The notes under the pieces: generated by a model
Seen by the model: only the letters and a program-made list of their open reading frames with translations
Database searches by the model: none
What the model was told of the DNA's origin: nothing
In this document: positions 1 through 10,473 of the stretch, in pieces
Numbering within the stretch: position 1 is the stretch's first letter
How the letters are laid out: each line of letters opens with the position of its first letter
Made by a program: the position numbers and the translations under genes
Virus record (IMG/VR): IMGVR_UViG_3300020205_001800
Location: 1 to 64,000 of that record
DNA from: a virus
Strand: one strand, 5' to 3'
DNA: 64,000 nucleotides

Positions 1-1
1 G

Positions 2-958
2 TCAATGCCTATCCTTCGCTTCGAACAGTTCGCTGTTAAGAAGACAGAACTAGGCGTCGCACCTGGTCTCCAGATCAACTTCATGCGTTACAACAACCTC
101 GGCTTCGCGGGTTCACTCGTTGAAGGCGTTCGTATGTCAACAAACGCATTGACAGCCCAACAGTTCTCAATCACTGTTGCTGAGCACGGATACGCAATTG
201 CAGTATCAGAGCTCCTACTTAACGCATCATTCGATGACGTTATGGCATCAGCTTCACGTCTTCTTGGACGTAACATGGCTCTCTACCTTGATGGCCAGGC
301 TCGTGACACACTTATGGCAGCATCATCAGTCATCTACGGTGAAGATCGCACAGATCTAACAGCTGTAAATGCATGGTACGCAAACGGTACAAAGGGCACA
401 TCACGTGCTTCAATGACCGGTAACTTTGACTTGACACCTCACACTGTGAAGGATGCAGTCGAGACACTTGCTACAAAGAACATCCCTCGCCTTGGTGAGA
501 CATATGTTGCTTTCGTACACCCACACCAGAGCCGTAAGCTCCGCGACAACGCAGAGTTTATTGAAGTAACAAAGTACGCTGCTCCAGGTAACTTCATGCT
601 AGGTGAAATTGGTCGTTTGTACGACACAGTATTCATCGAAACAACACAGATCGAAAAGGTTGCAGGCGGAGCTGGCTCAGGCTACTCAGCTGACTCAACA
701 GTAGCTGCTGGTTCAATCGTTTACCCAACTGGTGGAGGATACACATCTCCAGCAACAAAAACAGGTAACGGTAACAAGGATCGCTACTCAGCAATCTTTA
801 TTGGTGACAACGCATTCGGTCACGCTATTTCACTTCCAGTGGAACTTCGTGATGGCGGTATTCTTGACTTCGGTCGTGAGCACGCTCTTGCTTGGTATGC
901 TATCTACGGTCTTGGTCTAATTACTGACCAATCTGTAGTTATTGCAGAAACCAACTAA
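2..958 (+). CDS. Major capsid protein, N4-gp56-like (5' partial)
   Basis: Probable shell-forming major capsid protein. The segment at residues ~55-100, with a tyrosine/valine strand, a 'SELLLNASFDD' helix start and 'LLGRNMALYLD', matches the pattern of the N4-gp56/P22-coat HK97-fold family (family recognition from memory). The frame is open to the left edge, and the first Met (base 5) aligns with an internal position of the family ('..L.FEQFA.'), so I infer that ~30-50 N-terminal residues lie outside the window. Codon use and length are otherwise normal. It is followed by a hairpin and then a short head/neck gene, as expected at the end of a head operon. An alternative is a complete 317-residue capsid protein starting at base 5. 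Confidence 0.8.
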   Translation, partial: SMPILRFEQFAVKKTELGVAPGLQINFMRYNNLGFAGSLVEGVRMSTNALTAQQFSITVAEHGYAIAVSELLLNASFDDVMASASRLLGRNMALYLDGQARDTLMAASSVIYGEDRTDLTAVNAWYANGTKGTSRASMTGNFDLTPHTVKDAVETLATKNIPRLGETYVAFVHPHQSRKLRDNAEFIEVTKYAAPGNFMLGEIGRLYDTVFIETTQIEKVAGGAGSGYSADSTVAAGSIVYPTGGGYTSPATKTGNGNKDRYSAIFIGDNAFGHAISLPVELRDGGILDFGREHALAWYAIYGLGLITDQSVVIAETN

Positions 959-979
959 TTTAAAAAAACCCCCCAAGTC

Positions 980-1015
980 GTTGTGGGGAGTAGGCAGTAG
1001 CTTATTCCCCACAAC
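980..1015 (+). promoter_or_regulatory. Perfect 9-bp inverted repeat downstream of capsid gene
   Basis: GTTGTGGGG at 980-988 pairs perfectly with CCCCACAAC at 1007-1015 around an 18-nt loop. It is preceded by a C-run and has no T-tract after it, so it is a weak classical terminator. It could be an mRNA 3'-end stabiliser or processing site that sets capsid mRNA dosage. Confidence 0.5.
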
Positions 1016-1042
1016 ACTTAAAACACAAGGAGAATAATAATC

Positions 1043-1408
1043 GTGGCAAAAGCAAAAGTAACAGACGTCACAGGACGTGAACGTGAATCACAGATCAGAG
1101 CACATGCAGAAGAACTTGCAGAGCGTGCTGGACAAATGTCTATGGCTACAGCGCAAGCTGCGGCTAGATTAGAGACAGAAATTGTCGACCTAACCTCCCC
1201 ATCAAATCCAACAGTTCTTGATGAGGTTGAAGTTATTGGCGTAGACCTTGCAGATGATCTGCAAGTTATTCGTGTGGCAGAAGATTTAGAAAATGTAACC
1301 ATCGGCGCTGGAAATAACTACTCTTTCAAAGCCGGTCAAAAGTACAAGGTTGCAAAGCACGTAGCGGTTCATTTGCAGGAAAAGGGATACTTGTACGATC
1401 GTTTGTAA
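1043..1408 (+). CDS. Hypothetical protein in head region
   Basis: 121 residues starting at GTG with an AAGGAG Shine-Dalgarno about 10 bases upstream. The N-terminal half is Ala/Glu-rich and helical; the C-terminal ~45 residues look like a small beta domain (pattern 'F.AGQKYKVAKHVAVHLQEKG') such as is seen in short proteins encoded directly after capsid genes of actinophages. The position suggests a head or connector accessory protein, but no family is recognised with certainty. It is the last gene before a strong terminator, so it closes the head transcription unit. Confidence 0.75.
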   Translation: MAKAKVTDVTGRERESQIRAHAEELAERAGQMSMATAQAAARLETEIVDLTSPSNPTVLDEVEVIGVDLADDLQVIRVAEDLENVTIGAGNNYSFKAGQKYKVAKHVAVHLQEKGYLYDRL

Positions 1409-1425
1409 ACCGCGTATCTAGGTCG

Positions 1426-1464
1426 CCCTCGTAGACAAATGCCCACCTGTCTGCGAGGGTTTTT
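1426..1464 (+). terminator. Intrinsic terminator after head genes
   Basis: A 12-bp stem (CCCTCGTAGACA at 1426-1437, pairing with 1448-1459 with a single wobble) is followed by TTTTT at 1460-1464. It separates the head unit from the neck/fibre unit that starts at 1534. Confidence 0.85.
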
Positions 1465-1533
1465 ACCTTTTGCGCTGAATATTTTAAGGAATAGCGAGAC
1501 CATATTGGATACCAGTAACATCGGAGGAGACAA

Positions 1534-2607
1534 GTGGCAACGCTAGCAACACTATCTGAACGCCTTCGCTACGAAATAGGCGACATCCCCCGCTCATTTG
1601 TTGAGGGTTTTGAAGGTGACGGAGTCACAAAACGATACCAACTCACCGTAGCTCCAGTTGAAGGCAGTAGCCTAGTAATAAAGGTAAACGGCGTTGACGT
1701 CTCTAACTCCGCATCTGTAGAAGAACAAACCGGTATGGTAATCCTGGCAGTGGCCCCACTAGCAGGTGTTGGAATTTCTATAACCGGGACAGCTTTTAAA
1801 TATTTTACAGTGGCCGAAATTGAACAGTATGTAAATACTGCGTTCATTCAACATGCTGCTAGTACAACCGATTCCAACGGAAGTCGAGCTACATTACTTT
1901 CCTTGGCTGGAATTGAAGAGTATCCACTTGTACTTTTGGCGTCAACTATGGCCCTATATACTTTAGCCACAGACGCAGCATTTGATATTGATATTATCTC
2001 TCCAGACGGAGTTTCTATCCCACGTTCTGAACGTTTCCGTCAACTTTCCGAAACTATTACCCAACGTAAAGAACAGTACAGAGAGCTATGCAACCTTCTT
2101 AACATTGGTCTGCATCGCATCGAGGTGTTTAACCTACGTCGTATTAGCCGCCTTACAAACAAGCTCGTTCCTATGTACCGACCAATGGAGATTGATGATG
2201 CTTCACTTCCGCAACGTGTGCGACTCCCAATTCCAGCGTATGGGGACATCACACCTGAAAGTACCGCTCTCACTAAAGACTTGTCAATGTACTCAGGAGA
2301 TGACTTTATCATTAAGCTTAAGTTCTCAATGGACCTTACTAACTACACTCCTAAATCTGAAATCAGACTTTTCCACACAGGTGGTCGCGCACAAATAGGT
2401 CCAGTAATTGTTGGAACATTTATAATTACAAAAACCCAATCTGTAGCCGGAGGTGTGTATGATACGCTTCAACTATTCCTTCCAGGATCTGTAACCAAAG
2501 ACTTGCCACGTACCGCGTATTACGACATACAGCTTATTGATAGTGAAAACCTAACGAAGACATATATTTCGGGCAAGGTGTTTACTAAGGAACAGGTAAC
2601 TCTGTGA
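1534..2607 (+). CDS. Neck/head-tail connector-like protein with C-terminal BppU-N-like domain
   Basis: 357 residues from a GTG with GGAGG seven bases upstream. Residues ~25-95 form a small beta domain ('KRYQLT.AP...L.IKVNGV'), of a type common in virion adaptor proteins. The central ~110-230 is helical ('[16 protein letters not shown]'). The last ~100 residues ('[18 protein letters not shown]', then '[15 protein letters not shown]') resemble the N-terminal beta-sandwich of baseplate upper proteins (BppU-N). The gene sits between the capsid unit and the collagen fibre and overlaps the fibre start by GTGA, so translational coupling is likely. I infer that it links the neck or tail to appended fibres. 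Confidence 0.6.
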   Translation: MATLATLSERLRYEIGDIPRSFVEGFEGDGVTKRYQLTVAPVEGSSLVIKVNGVDVSNSASVEEQTGMVILAVAPLAGVGISITGTAFKYFTVAEIEQYVNTAFIQHAASTTDSNGSRATLLSLAGIEEYPLVLLASTMALYTLATDAAFDIDIISPDGVSIPRSERFRQLSETITQRKEQYRELCNLLNIGLHRIEVFNLRRISRLTNKLVPMYRPMEIDDASLPQRVRLPIPAYGDITPESTALTKDLSMYSGDDFIIKLKFSMDLTNYTPKSEIRLFHTGGRAQIGPVIVGTFIITKTQSVAGGVYDTLQLFLPGSVTKDLPRTAYYDIQLIDSENLTKTYISGKVFTKEQVTL

Positions 2608-5108
2608 CAAATCCAGAAATTGTAGAAATTATTGAACAACCTATTACAGTTATCACAATTGGCGCTGATCAAACAGGCGGCGTAGGACCAGTAGGGCCAG
2701 CGGGTCCAACTGGACCTAGAGGCGCAACTGGCGCAACTGGTGTAGGTGCAACTGGAGCTACAGGCCCTATGGGTGCTACCGGAGCTACCGGTGCAACTGG
2801 CGCAGTATCAACAACGCCAGGACCACGAGGCTTTGCTGGTGCAACTGGCCCCACAGGTCCTGAAGGTGCTGCATCACAAGTACCTGGACCTCAAGGTGAT
2901 AGAGGATCTACAGGTCCTGCAGGTGCCCAGGGTGATACTGGTCCACGAGGTTTTACTGGGCCTATCGGACCAACAGGTCCTAAGGGTGAAGACGGTTTAC
3001 AAGGCACGTCAATTAAATTTAAAGGCAGTGTCCCAACAGCAGCAGGACTTCCAACAACAGGCAATCAAAATAATGATGCTTGGATTGTGGATGCCGATGG
3101 CGATCTTTACGTTTGGGGCAGTGGCGTTTGGACAAGTGTTGGACAAATTGTTGGTCCTCAAGGACCTACAGGAGCGACAGGCGCTGCAAGTACAGTAACC
3201 GGACCACAAGGAGCGACAGGTGCAACAGGAGCGCAAGGACCTACTGGCCCTACTGGACAAACTGGCAATCTTGGACCCACAGGTCCGCAAGGAATTTCTG
3301 GACCTACAGGAAGCACTGGTCCTAGAGGACCGCAAGGAGATTTAGGCCCTACAGGTGCCGACTCTACTGTTACAGGTCCAACAGGATCTCAGGGACCTAC
3401 AGGTCCACAAGGAAACATTGGTGCTACTGGTCCTACAGGTGCTGCGTCAACTGTTGCTGGACCAACAGGTCCAACAGGGTTAACTGGTGCTACTGGTCCT
3501 ACAGGCCCTTCGGGATCATCTGTACGACTTTTAGGTTCGTTTAATTATTTTGGAGACCTGGATGTTACTGTCACAAACGCAAGTATTGGTGACACATATT
3601 TAGTTTTACTTGCGAGCCCGGAAAGTTTTGCGGGAAACCTTTGGACATGGAATGGCATAGGTTGGACTAACGCGGGGCAGATTCTTGGACCTACTGGAGA
3701 AACTGGACCAGCCGGAGACACTGGACCAGCTGGTCCCACAGGATCCACAGGAGAAGCAGGACCAACAGGTCCGACTGGAGCACAGGGCACTGGCGTAACA
3801 ATTCTTGGCTCGTATCCAAATGAAGCTGCGCTTATTGCTGCACACCCAACTTACACAACTCCACCAGCGGCTTGGGATAACTTTGCTTATTACGGACTTT
3901 ACGATTTAGTTACGGCTGGCAATCAAGTTTGGATTCTTGCCGGTACTGGCGGTTGGACCGTTGGCGGTGCACCTCCAGGATATAACTGGGCTCCATACAC
4001 CCAGCCACAAAACGGAGATAGCTATTTAGTAGCTGGAAATCTTTACGTTTGGTCTTCCAACACAAACTCTTGGATTAACGTTGGAAGTATTCAAGGACCT
4101 ACTGGTTCAACTGGGCCAACAGGACCAGAAGGACCAGAAGGACCAACCGGGCCGCAGGGTGAGCAAGGTTTTGTAGGAGAGCAAGGTTTACAAGGTAACG
4201 AGGGTCCTACAGGCCCAACAGGCGCAACTGGAACTGGTTTTGTTTATTTAGGTAACTATATAAATGGAAATGGTTACATAAGTGGAATTGCTGTTGTAAC
4301 AGGATCTGACGGTAATTTATATATTGCAACCGCAAACGGTGGATTAAATGACCCTGTTGGTAACACCGCCGAATGGGCTCTCTACTTACCTCACGGAGTC
4401 GAGGGATCAACAGGTCCAACAGGACCTACAGGTGCAGCATCTGAAGTTGCGGGCCCGACTGGTGAAGCTGGCCCTACTGGTCCAACTGGTGCACCCGGAC
4501 TTACGGGAGAAGCATCTGCATTTCTTGGTACGTGGAATAGCGTAACTGAATTTCTTGCCACATATCAAGGGGGGCAAGGATCTCTTCCAGCTGCTGACTG
4601 GTGGGCCTTTGTAAAAGACAATACTAACCCGAACAAAATTTACGTTGTTCGTGAAGACCCTAACTCTGCAACTGGTTGGGTAATTGATGATAACGAACAT
4701 TTTGTTTTACCTATCGGACCCACAGGTCCACAGGGTGAACCAGGATTAACAGGCCTTGAAGGAGATCCAGGCTTACCAGGTCCAACCGGACCACAGGGTA
4801 GGTTCTCTTACTCGCAAGACACCCCACCTACCTCTGGAAACAACGGCGATGCCTGGTTTGATTCTTCATCCGGATCCGCCTACATTTACTACGACAGCTT
4901 CTGGGTTGAAGTTGGTGTTGCACCTATTGGCCCTACTGGTCCGCAGGGTCCAGCTGGTCCTATTCAAGATATTTTGCCAGTTATCAACTCTGCGTTTATA
5001 CATGCAAATCATCAAGGAATCGTAGTATCCTTTGATGAACCAACATCAGAGATAAGAATTATTTCTGATGTAGCTTTTATTGAAGCAGTAGCCCTAGCGG
5101 GACTATAA
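2604..5108 (+). CDS. Collagen-like fibre protein with interspersed globular modules
   Basis: 834 residues, GTG start inside the previous stop (GTGA). Long Gly-X-Y blocks (mostly G-P-T, G-A-T, G-P-Q) alternate with six short globular modules at roughly residues 134-187, 306-360, 395-497, 543-598, 637-703 and 733-773. The modules share a pattern: a starting strand ending in 'LGS/KGS', then 'GD.Y.V..G.LY.W....W..VG', resembling small carbohydrate-binding or trimerisation units. The N-terminal 25 residues probably attach to the particle; the last ~45 are non-collagenous. Collagen-like phage proteins are usually tail or whisker fibres. The neighbouring glycosyltransferases might decorate it (inference). 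Confidence 0.85.
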   Translation: MTNPEIVEIIEQPITVITIGADQTGGVGPVGPAGPTGPRGATGATGVGATGATGPMGATGATGATGAVSTTPGPRGFAGATGPTGPEGAASQVPGPQGDRGSTGPAGAQGDTGPRGFTGPIGPTGPKGEDGLQGTSIKFKGSVPTAAGLPTTGNQNNDAWIVDADGDLYVWGSGVWTSVGQIVGPQGPTGATGAASTVTGPQGATGATGAQGPTGPTGQTGNLGPTGPQGISGPTGSTGPRGPQGDLGPTGADSTVTGPTGSQGPTGPQGNIGATGPTGAASTVAGPTGPTGLTGATGPTGPSGSSVRLLGSFNYFGDLDVTVTNASIGDTYLVLLASPESFAGNLWTWNGIGWTNAGQILGPTGETGPAGDTGPAGPTGSTGEAGPTGPTGAQGTGVTILGSYPNEAALIAAHPTYTTPPAAWDNFAYYGLYDLVTAGNQVWILAGTGGWTVGGAPPGYNWAPYTQPQNGDSYLVAGNLYVWSSNTNSWINVGSIQGPTGSTGPTGPEGPEGPTGPQGEQGFVGEQGLQGNEGPTGPTGATGTGFVYLGNYINGNGYISGIAVVTGSDGNLYIATANGGLNDPVGNTAEWALYLPHGVEGSTGPTGPTGAASEVAGPTGEAGPTGPTGAPGLTGEASAFLGTWNSVTEFLATYQGGQGSLPAADWWAFVKDNTNPNKIYVVREDPNSATGWVIDDNEHFVLPIGPTGPQGEPGLTGLEGDPGLPGPTGPQGRFSYSQDTPPTSGNNGDAWFDSSSGSAYIYYDSFWVEVGVAPIGPTGPQGPAGPIQDILPVINSAFIHANHQGIVVSFDEPTSEIRIISDVAFIEAVALAGL

Positions 5109-5117
5109 GGAGACACA

Positions 5118-5834
5118 GTGCCAATTAATCCAGATTTCTCGGCCTTAGAAGCGGTTATTACCGCAAAGGTTGAGTCTGTTGCGACCAACATCGACAACAA
5201 AGATCTTTTAATTCAGATGAAGGCTTTGGAAGCAGCAGTTGCTAACCTAGCCCTAACAAGAGTTATTGCAGAGGGTACTTATCAACAGGGCCAAGTTACT
5301 TCTACAGCCGCAACAGCCGTTACTAACTTAAATGCAGGTGTTACTACAGCCCAAACCAGCTTAAACGGAATTGTAACAACTGCAACTACTAACTTAAATG
5401 CAGCGGCAACTACCGCTATCTCTAACTTTAACGCAGTAGCAACACCTACTCTGGCCACCATTAACCAACTTTTAGATGATCTTGGAGAGACTAATACTGC
5501 CGATATCATTGCGTTAGTAAACTCATCCCTAACCTCTATAACAAACGCTGCAAACTCAGCCAACTCTTCAATTTCATCTGCTCTAAACGACGCTCAAACC
5601 GTCATATCTTCTGTTGGTACTTCGGCTATCGGGTCTGTAAATGACGCTAGAGACGCTGCTGCGGGGGTTCTTTCGACCACACAGAGCTCAGCCGTCACGA
5701 GTATTAACAGTGCTAGAGATCAAGCTTTGGCGGCAGTAAGTGCCTCCGGAGACGTCACAAATCAGATTAACTTTCTAAGAAATGACCGTTGGTTAGGCCT
5801 AGACATATTTGCCCCTACAAATTACAGCAATTGA
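5118..5834 (+). CDS. Ala/Thr-rich coiled-coil virion protein
   Basis: 238 residues, GTG start with an AGGAG motif ahead. After a ~65-residue helical start, residues ~70-215 are a low-complexity Thr/Ala/Asn stretch with repeated 'TTA.TNLNA' and 'SINSARD.A' units and regular hydrophobic spacing, which predicts a long coiled coil or a stacked beta fibre. It ends in a short Trp-containing tail. It follows the collagen gene by 9 bases and precedes another fibre-like gene. I infer a fibre shaft or accessory protein; no enzymatic motif is seen. Confidence 0.7.
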   Translation: MPINPDFSALEAVITAKVESVATNIDNKDLLIQMKALEAAVANLALTRVIAEGTYQQGQVTSTAATAVTNLNAGVTTAQTSLNGIVTTATTNLNAAATTAISNFNAVATPTLATINQLLDDLGETNTADIIALVNSSLTSITNAANSANSSISSALNDAQTVISSVGTSAIGSVNDARDAAAGVLSTTQSSAVTSINSARDQALAAVSASGDVTNQINFLRNDRWLGLDIFAPTNYSN

Positions 5835-5868
5835 GGTTAAAAATTAAAAATTCTATGTATACTATAAC
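5831..5868 (+). promoter_or_regulatory. Candidate promoter upstream of 5899 gene
   Basis: An AT-rich 64-base gap contains TATACT (5858-5863) overlapping TATAAC (5863-5868) as -10 candidates. A TTGAGG at 5831 could be a poor, widely spaced -35. It is one of few real gaps in the fibre region, which supports a promoter, but the -35 match is weak. Confidence 0.35.
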
Positions 5869-5898
5869 CATGGGTAGCACCCTCGAAGGAGAAATCTA

Positions 5899-7275
5899 AT
5901 GCCAACATATACAGCTCTTAATACGCAAATTGATGCGGTTAAAGCAGAAATAACCTCATCGCTTGCAGCGAGCACGTATACAGCTCAAGACTTGGTATAC
6001 ATTGCCAAGACACTTGAGACTTTGGGCAACCTTCTAGGTATCAATGATCTAGCAGCAGCCTCTGTCGATGCTCAAGCAGCACTCAACGATACACTTGAAG
6101 CAATTCTGGATGGAACAGCTCCTGCTAACGTAGGTAAGTTGTACGTTGGTGCAGAAGCACAAGATTTTGAAACAGCCGCTAGCTTGCAAAACCCAGCAGT
6201 AATTGTCTCTATTGATTCAGACGATTACGCTCAGATCTCGTTCCAGAACGCTGGAAACGGAACTGCCTCTTCAACTGACTTTATTGCATACGCAGAAAAT
6301 GGAACCGATAGCTCTGGTTACATTGATATGGGTATCACATCATCAACATTTAATGACCCTGACTTTACAATTACAGGTCCAAACGATGGATACATCTTTA
6401 TGGTGGCTCCAGAAGTTTTGACTACATCTATTAATGGTAAGTCTTTAACAAATAACGTAGCAACTTTAACAACAACAACTGCACACGGATTCCGCGTAGG
6501 CATGCCAGTTGTTATTTCTGGCGTAGACGGAGTATTCAACGGATCTTACACAATCTCCGCAATCCCTACAACAACAAGTTTTAGATATGCAAAAACAAAC
6601 GGTGACGTAACATTTGCTGGAGTAACTCCTTCAGGAACAGCACTTGCTGGAACAACTGGAAACGGTAACTTAGTTTTTGCAACTGGCGATGCTGGCGATC
6701 AAAACCGCATTGTGTTTGCTGCTGGTGGTCTTGCCTCTGACAACACACAGATGATCATTATCCCAGATCAACAAGTACACATTGAAATTGATACTGAGTC
6801 TACTTCTCCACAGACAGGTGCGCTCCGCGTAGCTGGTGGTCTTGGAGTTAGTGGAAACGTAAATATCGGTGGTGACGTAAACATCACAGGTACTATCTCA
6901 TTTACTGGTGGCGGAACAACAGTTGAGACTGCAAACATCTCCATCGTTGCTCCTATGATCTTTACCGCACAGGACAACCCTTCAAATCTTCTAGACTTTT
7001 CACTTGTTGGTGAGTACAACGTCGGTGGGTCTGATAAGTGGGCTGCTGTGTCTAAGGATGCTACAGACGGTATTTGGAACTTCGTATCCAACATTACTAC
7101 AAAGCCGACTACCACAATCAACTACGCACAAGCAGGACTTGTGTATGACACTATCAAGGTTAATCAAGCAGTACTAGTATCCGCACCAACAATCGGATCT
7201 CACGCAGCAACTAAGAGTTATACTGACCTACAACGTCAAGCTAACGAAATTGCCCAGGTAATGGGCGCTTACTAA
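5899..7275 (+). CDS. Tail fibre-like protein with E1-FCCH-type module
   Basis: 458 residues from ATG with GAAGGAG upstream. The N-terminal ~75 residues are helical, followed by a beta-rich region. Residues ~177-255 carry a module of the 'T.THGF..G.PV.I.GV.G.FNG.Y.I' type, a unit found repeatedly in phage tail proteins (E1-FCCH-like fold by pattern recall). Residues ~290-340 contain a 'GALRVAGGLGVSGNVNIGGDVNITG' type beta-helix-like stretch typical of intramolecular-chaperone fibre tips. The C-terminus ends with a helical 'SYTDLQRQANE'. A structural fibre or host-recognition role is inferred. Confidence 0.75.
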   Translation: MPTYTALNTQIDAVKAEITSSLAASTYTAQDLVYIAKTLETLGNLLGINDLAAASVDAQAALNDTLEAILDGTAPANVGKLYVGAEAQDFETAASLQNPAVIVSIDSDDYAQISFQNAGNGTASSTDFIAYAENGTDSSGYIDMGITSSTFNDPDFTITGPNDGYIFMVAPEVLTTSINGKSLTNNVATLTTTTAHGFRVGMPVVISGVDGVFNGSYTISAIPTTTSFRYAKTNGDVTFAGVTPSGTALAGTTGNGNLVFATGDAGDQNRIVFAAGGLASDNTQMIIIPDQQVHIEIDTESTSPQTGALRVAGGLGVSGNVNIGGDVNITGTISFTGGGTTVETANISIVAPMIFTAQDNPSNLLDFSLVGEYNVGGSDKWAAVSKDATDGIWNFVSNITTKPTTTINYAQAGLVYDTIKVNQAVLVSAPTIGSHAATKSYTDLQRQANEIAQVMGAY

Positions 7276-7316
7276 TCCTAGTAAGAACTAATAGTTACTC
7301 AGGAGGTAACAAGTAA

Positions 7317-7619
7317 ATGGCAAATACAGTAAAGAAGCTGTTCCGAGGAAACTTAACAACCTCCGCAGCAGACGTATATCAAGTACCTAGCGCAACTACT
7401 GCGGTAGTAACTAACATCGTGTTGACTAACACTACAAGCTCAGTGCTAACAGCAACAGTAAAGTTGGGAACATTTGATGTTCTATCAGCTGTTTCTGTAC
7501 CTGCAAATGGAATCTTTGCTTTTGACCTAAAGCAGGTCCTTGAAGCAACAGACACTCTAAACGCACTTGCTTCAGCAGCTGGCGTACGACTCCACGTTTC
7601 AGGGATGGAGATTAACTAA
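7317..7619 (+). CDS. Small beta-sandwich virion protein (paralogue type of 14829 gene)
   Basis: 100 residues, with AGGAGGT nine bases upstream of the ATG. Pattern: 'LF.G.LTT.AADVYQVP..TTAVVTNIVLTNTTS..LTATV', ending 'GVRLHVSGMEI'. This describes a short all-beta fold that occurs in many phage tail loci. It resembles the 111-residue protein at 14829 in length, strand order and the 'AVV..I.L.N' core, which suggests an old duplication. It lies directly ahead of the Kelch-like protein with a two-base gap, so it may be a chaperone, collar or decoration partner of that protein. Confidence 0.75.
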   Translation: MANTVKKLFRGNLTTSAADVYQVPSATTAVVTNIVLTNTTSSVLTATVKLGTFDVLSAVSVPANGIFAFDLKQVLEATDTLNALASAAGVRLHVSGMEIN

Positions 7620-7621
7620 TA

Positions 7622-10471
7622 ATGGCTTCTCTAGTATACCCATCCACCTCTGGTGCGGGCGTAGGTGCATTAACCTATAGCTTTGCAGCAGTCCCAGGTG
7701 CAGAATACGACACTACCGAGCTCAATGCCAGTAGCGTTTATGAATTTCGTGCTCAAGAAGAGCCACTTACAGTTGCTATCTACGCTGTAGGTAACCTAAC
7801 TAACCCTGCTGAAACTGTATCCTTAGCTAAAGGAAAAGGTTTTACACACAGCGGAACTATTGCCCGTATCCGAATCCTAACCGCAACAAGCGGCGGAGTT
7901 TCTTCTAATTCTGGTACAGGATCAACACTTCTTATTATTAAGTACAGCTCATCCACACCAACTCGTACAGGTTCTGTAAACGATGGTTTGGGCGATGTCT
8001 ACGTACACACTGAAAAGAGCCCAGACTGGTTTGCTTACGAAGGCTATGGTATGACGTCTACTCGTATTCCTATGACTGCCCGTCTTGACGGAACAGCAAA
8101 CACTGCCGCTTGGGTAGCTTGGACATACGACTCAACTGGAGCTGGTGTATATCGTTTTAGAAACACTCCTAGTACTGGAAATGGTATTGGAACTTCTAAT
8201 ACTACATTTTCTGGTATTGCAGGTAACTTCTTCTATAAGGCACTAAACAACACAACTAATACTTGGACACGTTTAGCTGATATTCCTCTACCTGTAGTTA
8301 GCGTTGAAAACGGAACTACTTTTTCTGAGCAACGCCTACGTCGTGGATTTATTTGGGATCAAGGAGACGAATTGTACGTAATGTTCCGTACAGTAGACTC
8401 TCGTACACAAACAATCAACGCAGTTCAGTACACTTCATCAAACCAATATTTCTATATCTATACAAAGGCTACAGATACTTGGACATTTGTTGGAGCTTAC
8501 AACGTCGGAAACACTGGCTATAACAGCTACGTAGATGGTCCTATGATGGCGTTTGTTCACACTATTAGCGGAGTCAAGTACTTCTACAACTGGCAGAACG
8601 AACGTTCTGGAAACGGCTTTGTTCGATACAACGTCTCTACAGGTGTTCGTGAAACCATTACAGCTGCAGCAGATACTTGGAACGAAGGTATTTACGTAAA
8701 TAACTACTTCCTTGCAACTCCTTCTCAGGGTATTGGTAACACTGACGGTGGTGCAACTGACTACCAGATTTACGACCCAACTAACAACGTATGGGCTAAG
8801 GTAACCCCTCCATCACGTTTGAATGAGGCATCTACTTGGTTCCGTGGCGGTCAGATTTTCCGTTACAACTCAACATCTTTCGGTGTTATTGGTCGTCGTA
8901 CCTATACAACAGATAACGCAGCTCCTTCTAACGGTGACCGTTACTATGGTCGACGTTTGTGGATCTATGACACAGCTACACAGTCTTTGGACCGTTGGCT
9001 AGACAAGTCTTCTGATCTAGACGACTTCTACCCACAGGCTATGCGTCCATCTCGAGATGTTCGAGGCGCCTATGTATTCCAACCTCAGGGTTCAAACTGG
9101 AACGGTCGATTCTTCCGTTTCGTAGATAACTTTGGTGGTAGCGCCGTCACTCGATTTAACCATGACTACGTAGATGTGTTTAAGCCTAAGAAGGTTGAAG
9201 CCATCGGTATGTACCGTTCTCGTGGAGAAATGTCAGTAGGTCTAAACTCAGTACTAGCTTTTGGACACGCAAGAAACGCATTTTCCCGTTCAACTACCTA
9301 CGTTATGTACACCCAACACTCACAGGATTCTGAAGTTAGAGGTGGACGTTCAAGTGGAGATACCTATGATTCAACTGTAAAGCAACGTCACGCATTTGAG
9401 TCTTGGGGTGCGGAATTGATTACAACTTCAGGAGAAGTTTACCCAGTTCTTCATGAAATGCCTATTATCCAAAGTATTTACGATGCGCAAATGCGTCGGT
9501 ACTATGTAACAGGCTTCTTGCCTTCTCGTTTAGGTTATCACTGGAATGATGGCGATATTGCAAACAACACCTACCAAAGAACACCTTGGCGTCAAGTTTC
9601 TGCAATTGTAGAAGAAGACACTGGTAAATTTTGGTACATGGACTACAACCAAACAGGTGATGAAAACTCTGGTGCGTACACTGTTGGTTGGAACCAGCAG
9701 AACTCTTACACATCTTCATCTGAATCTCCAGGAGAACTTGCTATCTACTCAAACGGTAAAGCGTTTAAGCCTGGAATTCACTTCATCCGACCTTACTCAG
9801 ACAACCACTGGGAAACATACAACATCTGGAACTTGTTCAGCACGCCATTTGGTTGGAGCCAGCGTTGGACTAACTACACTTGGTACTCTAACCAGTACAC
9901 AGGTGGAGGTATAGCCCCTCAGGGTTATCTATTTGGTCACGATGTTCTTGATAACGGCTATGTTCAGCTTGTTAAGTTTGGAACTGGCCGAATCAATGCT
10001 GTAGGTATTCCAGAAGGATCTATTTTCTGGGATGGTCGCGCATTGGTTCAGTACAGTCGTGAGACTGGAGTTGCTCCGTTTACAGCTGCTCAAACTGGCT
10101 GGCGTCGTCTGCATACAACCTCTAGCCCATACTGGTCTCAAGACACCACTATGCTACGTACACCACACGTGTGGTTTGACGGTCGCTACGCTATCTGCGA
10201 AAAGTCTGATGGCACTGGTTACTATGTATTTGACATGGATAACCTAGCGTTTGAGCCAAAGGTTATTCCGTCTCACATCCCTAATAACTCTCGTCCAACA
10301 CCTGCTTATCTAGCAGCAAACTCTGGAACAATCGGAAACGAAACCTGGCGATACTCTTACAACAAGGCTTGCCTTGGTGGAGTGGAGATCATTGCTGGAG
10401 GTTCAGAACAAGACAGCGTACGTACTTGGCGAAATCCAGGTTACTTCATCGTAAGATCTAAGGAGGTCTAA
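7622..10471 (+). CDS. Kelch-like beta-propeller putative receptor-binding protein
   Basis: 949 residues. The first ~120 residues form a beta domain ('VYEFRAQEEPLTVAIYAVGN'). From ~130 on there are repeated Kelch-like units, for example 'NNTTNTWTRLADIPLP', 'YTKATDTWTFVGAYN', 'YDPTNNVWAKVTPPSR' and 'YDTATQSLDRW'. Each has the Tyr-x-x-x-x-x-x-Trp spacing of propeller blades. The rest (~530-949) is rich in Trp, Tyr and Asn with further irregular repeats. Size, composition and position among fibres suggest a receptor-binding or adhesin protein that recognises host surface glycans (inference). No catalytic triad is recognised. Confidence 0.75.
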   Translation: MASLVYPSTSGAGVGALTYSFAAVPGAEYDTTELNASSVYEFRAQEEPLTVAIYAVGNLTNPAETVSLAKGKGFTHSGTIARIRILTATSGGVSSNSGTGSTLLIIKYSSSTPTRTGSVNDGLGDVYVHTEKSPDWFAYEGYGMTSTRIPMTARLDGTANTAAWVAWTYDSTGAGVYRFRNTPSTGNGIGTSNTTFSGIAGNFFYKALNNTTNTWTRLADIPLPVVSVENGTTFSEQRLRRGFIWDQGDELYVMFRTVDSRTQTINAVQYTSSNQYFYIYTKATDTWTFVGAYNVGNTGYNSYVDGPMMAFVHTISGVKYFYNWQNERSGNGFVRYNVSTGVRETITAAADTWNEGIYVNNYFLATPSQGIGNTDGGATDYQIYDPTNNVWAKVTPPSRLNEASTWFRGGQIFRYNSTSFGVIGRRTYTTDNAAPSNGDRYYGRRLWIYDTATQSLDRWLDKSSDLDDFYPQAMRPSRDVRGAYVFQPQGSNWNGRFFRFVDNFGGSAVTRFNHDYVDVFKPKKVEAIGMYRSRGEMSVGLNSVLAFGHARNAFSRSTTYVMYTQHSQDSEVRGGRSSGDTYDSTVKQRHAFESWGAELITTSGEVYPVLHEMPIIQSIYDAQMRRYYVTGFLPSRLGYHWNDGDIANNTYQRTPWRQVSAIVEEDTGKFWYMDYNQTGDENSGAYTVGWNQQNSYTSSSESPGELAIYSNGKAFKPGIHFIRPYSDNHWETYNIWNLFSTPFGWSQRWTNYTWYSNQYTGGGIAPQGYLFGHDVLDNGYVQLVKFGTGRINAVGIPEGSIFWDGRALVQYSRETGVAPFTAAQTGWRRLHTTSSPYWSQDTTMLRTPHVWFDGRYAICEKSDGTGYYVFDMDNLAFEPKVIPSHIPNNSRPTPAYLAANSGTIGNETWRYSYNKACLGGVEIIAGGSEQDSVRTWRNPGYFIVRSKEV

Positions 10472-10473
10472 TA

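Noticed and set aside
2669-2854. Minus-strand Pro/Val-rich frame within the collagen-like gene
   Set aside because: It is the shadow of G-P-T repeats, as is the similar frame at 11652-11855.
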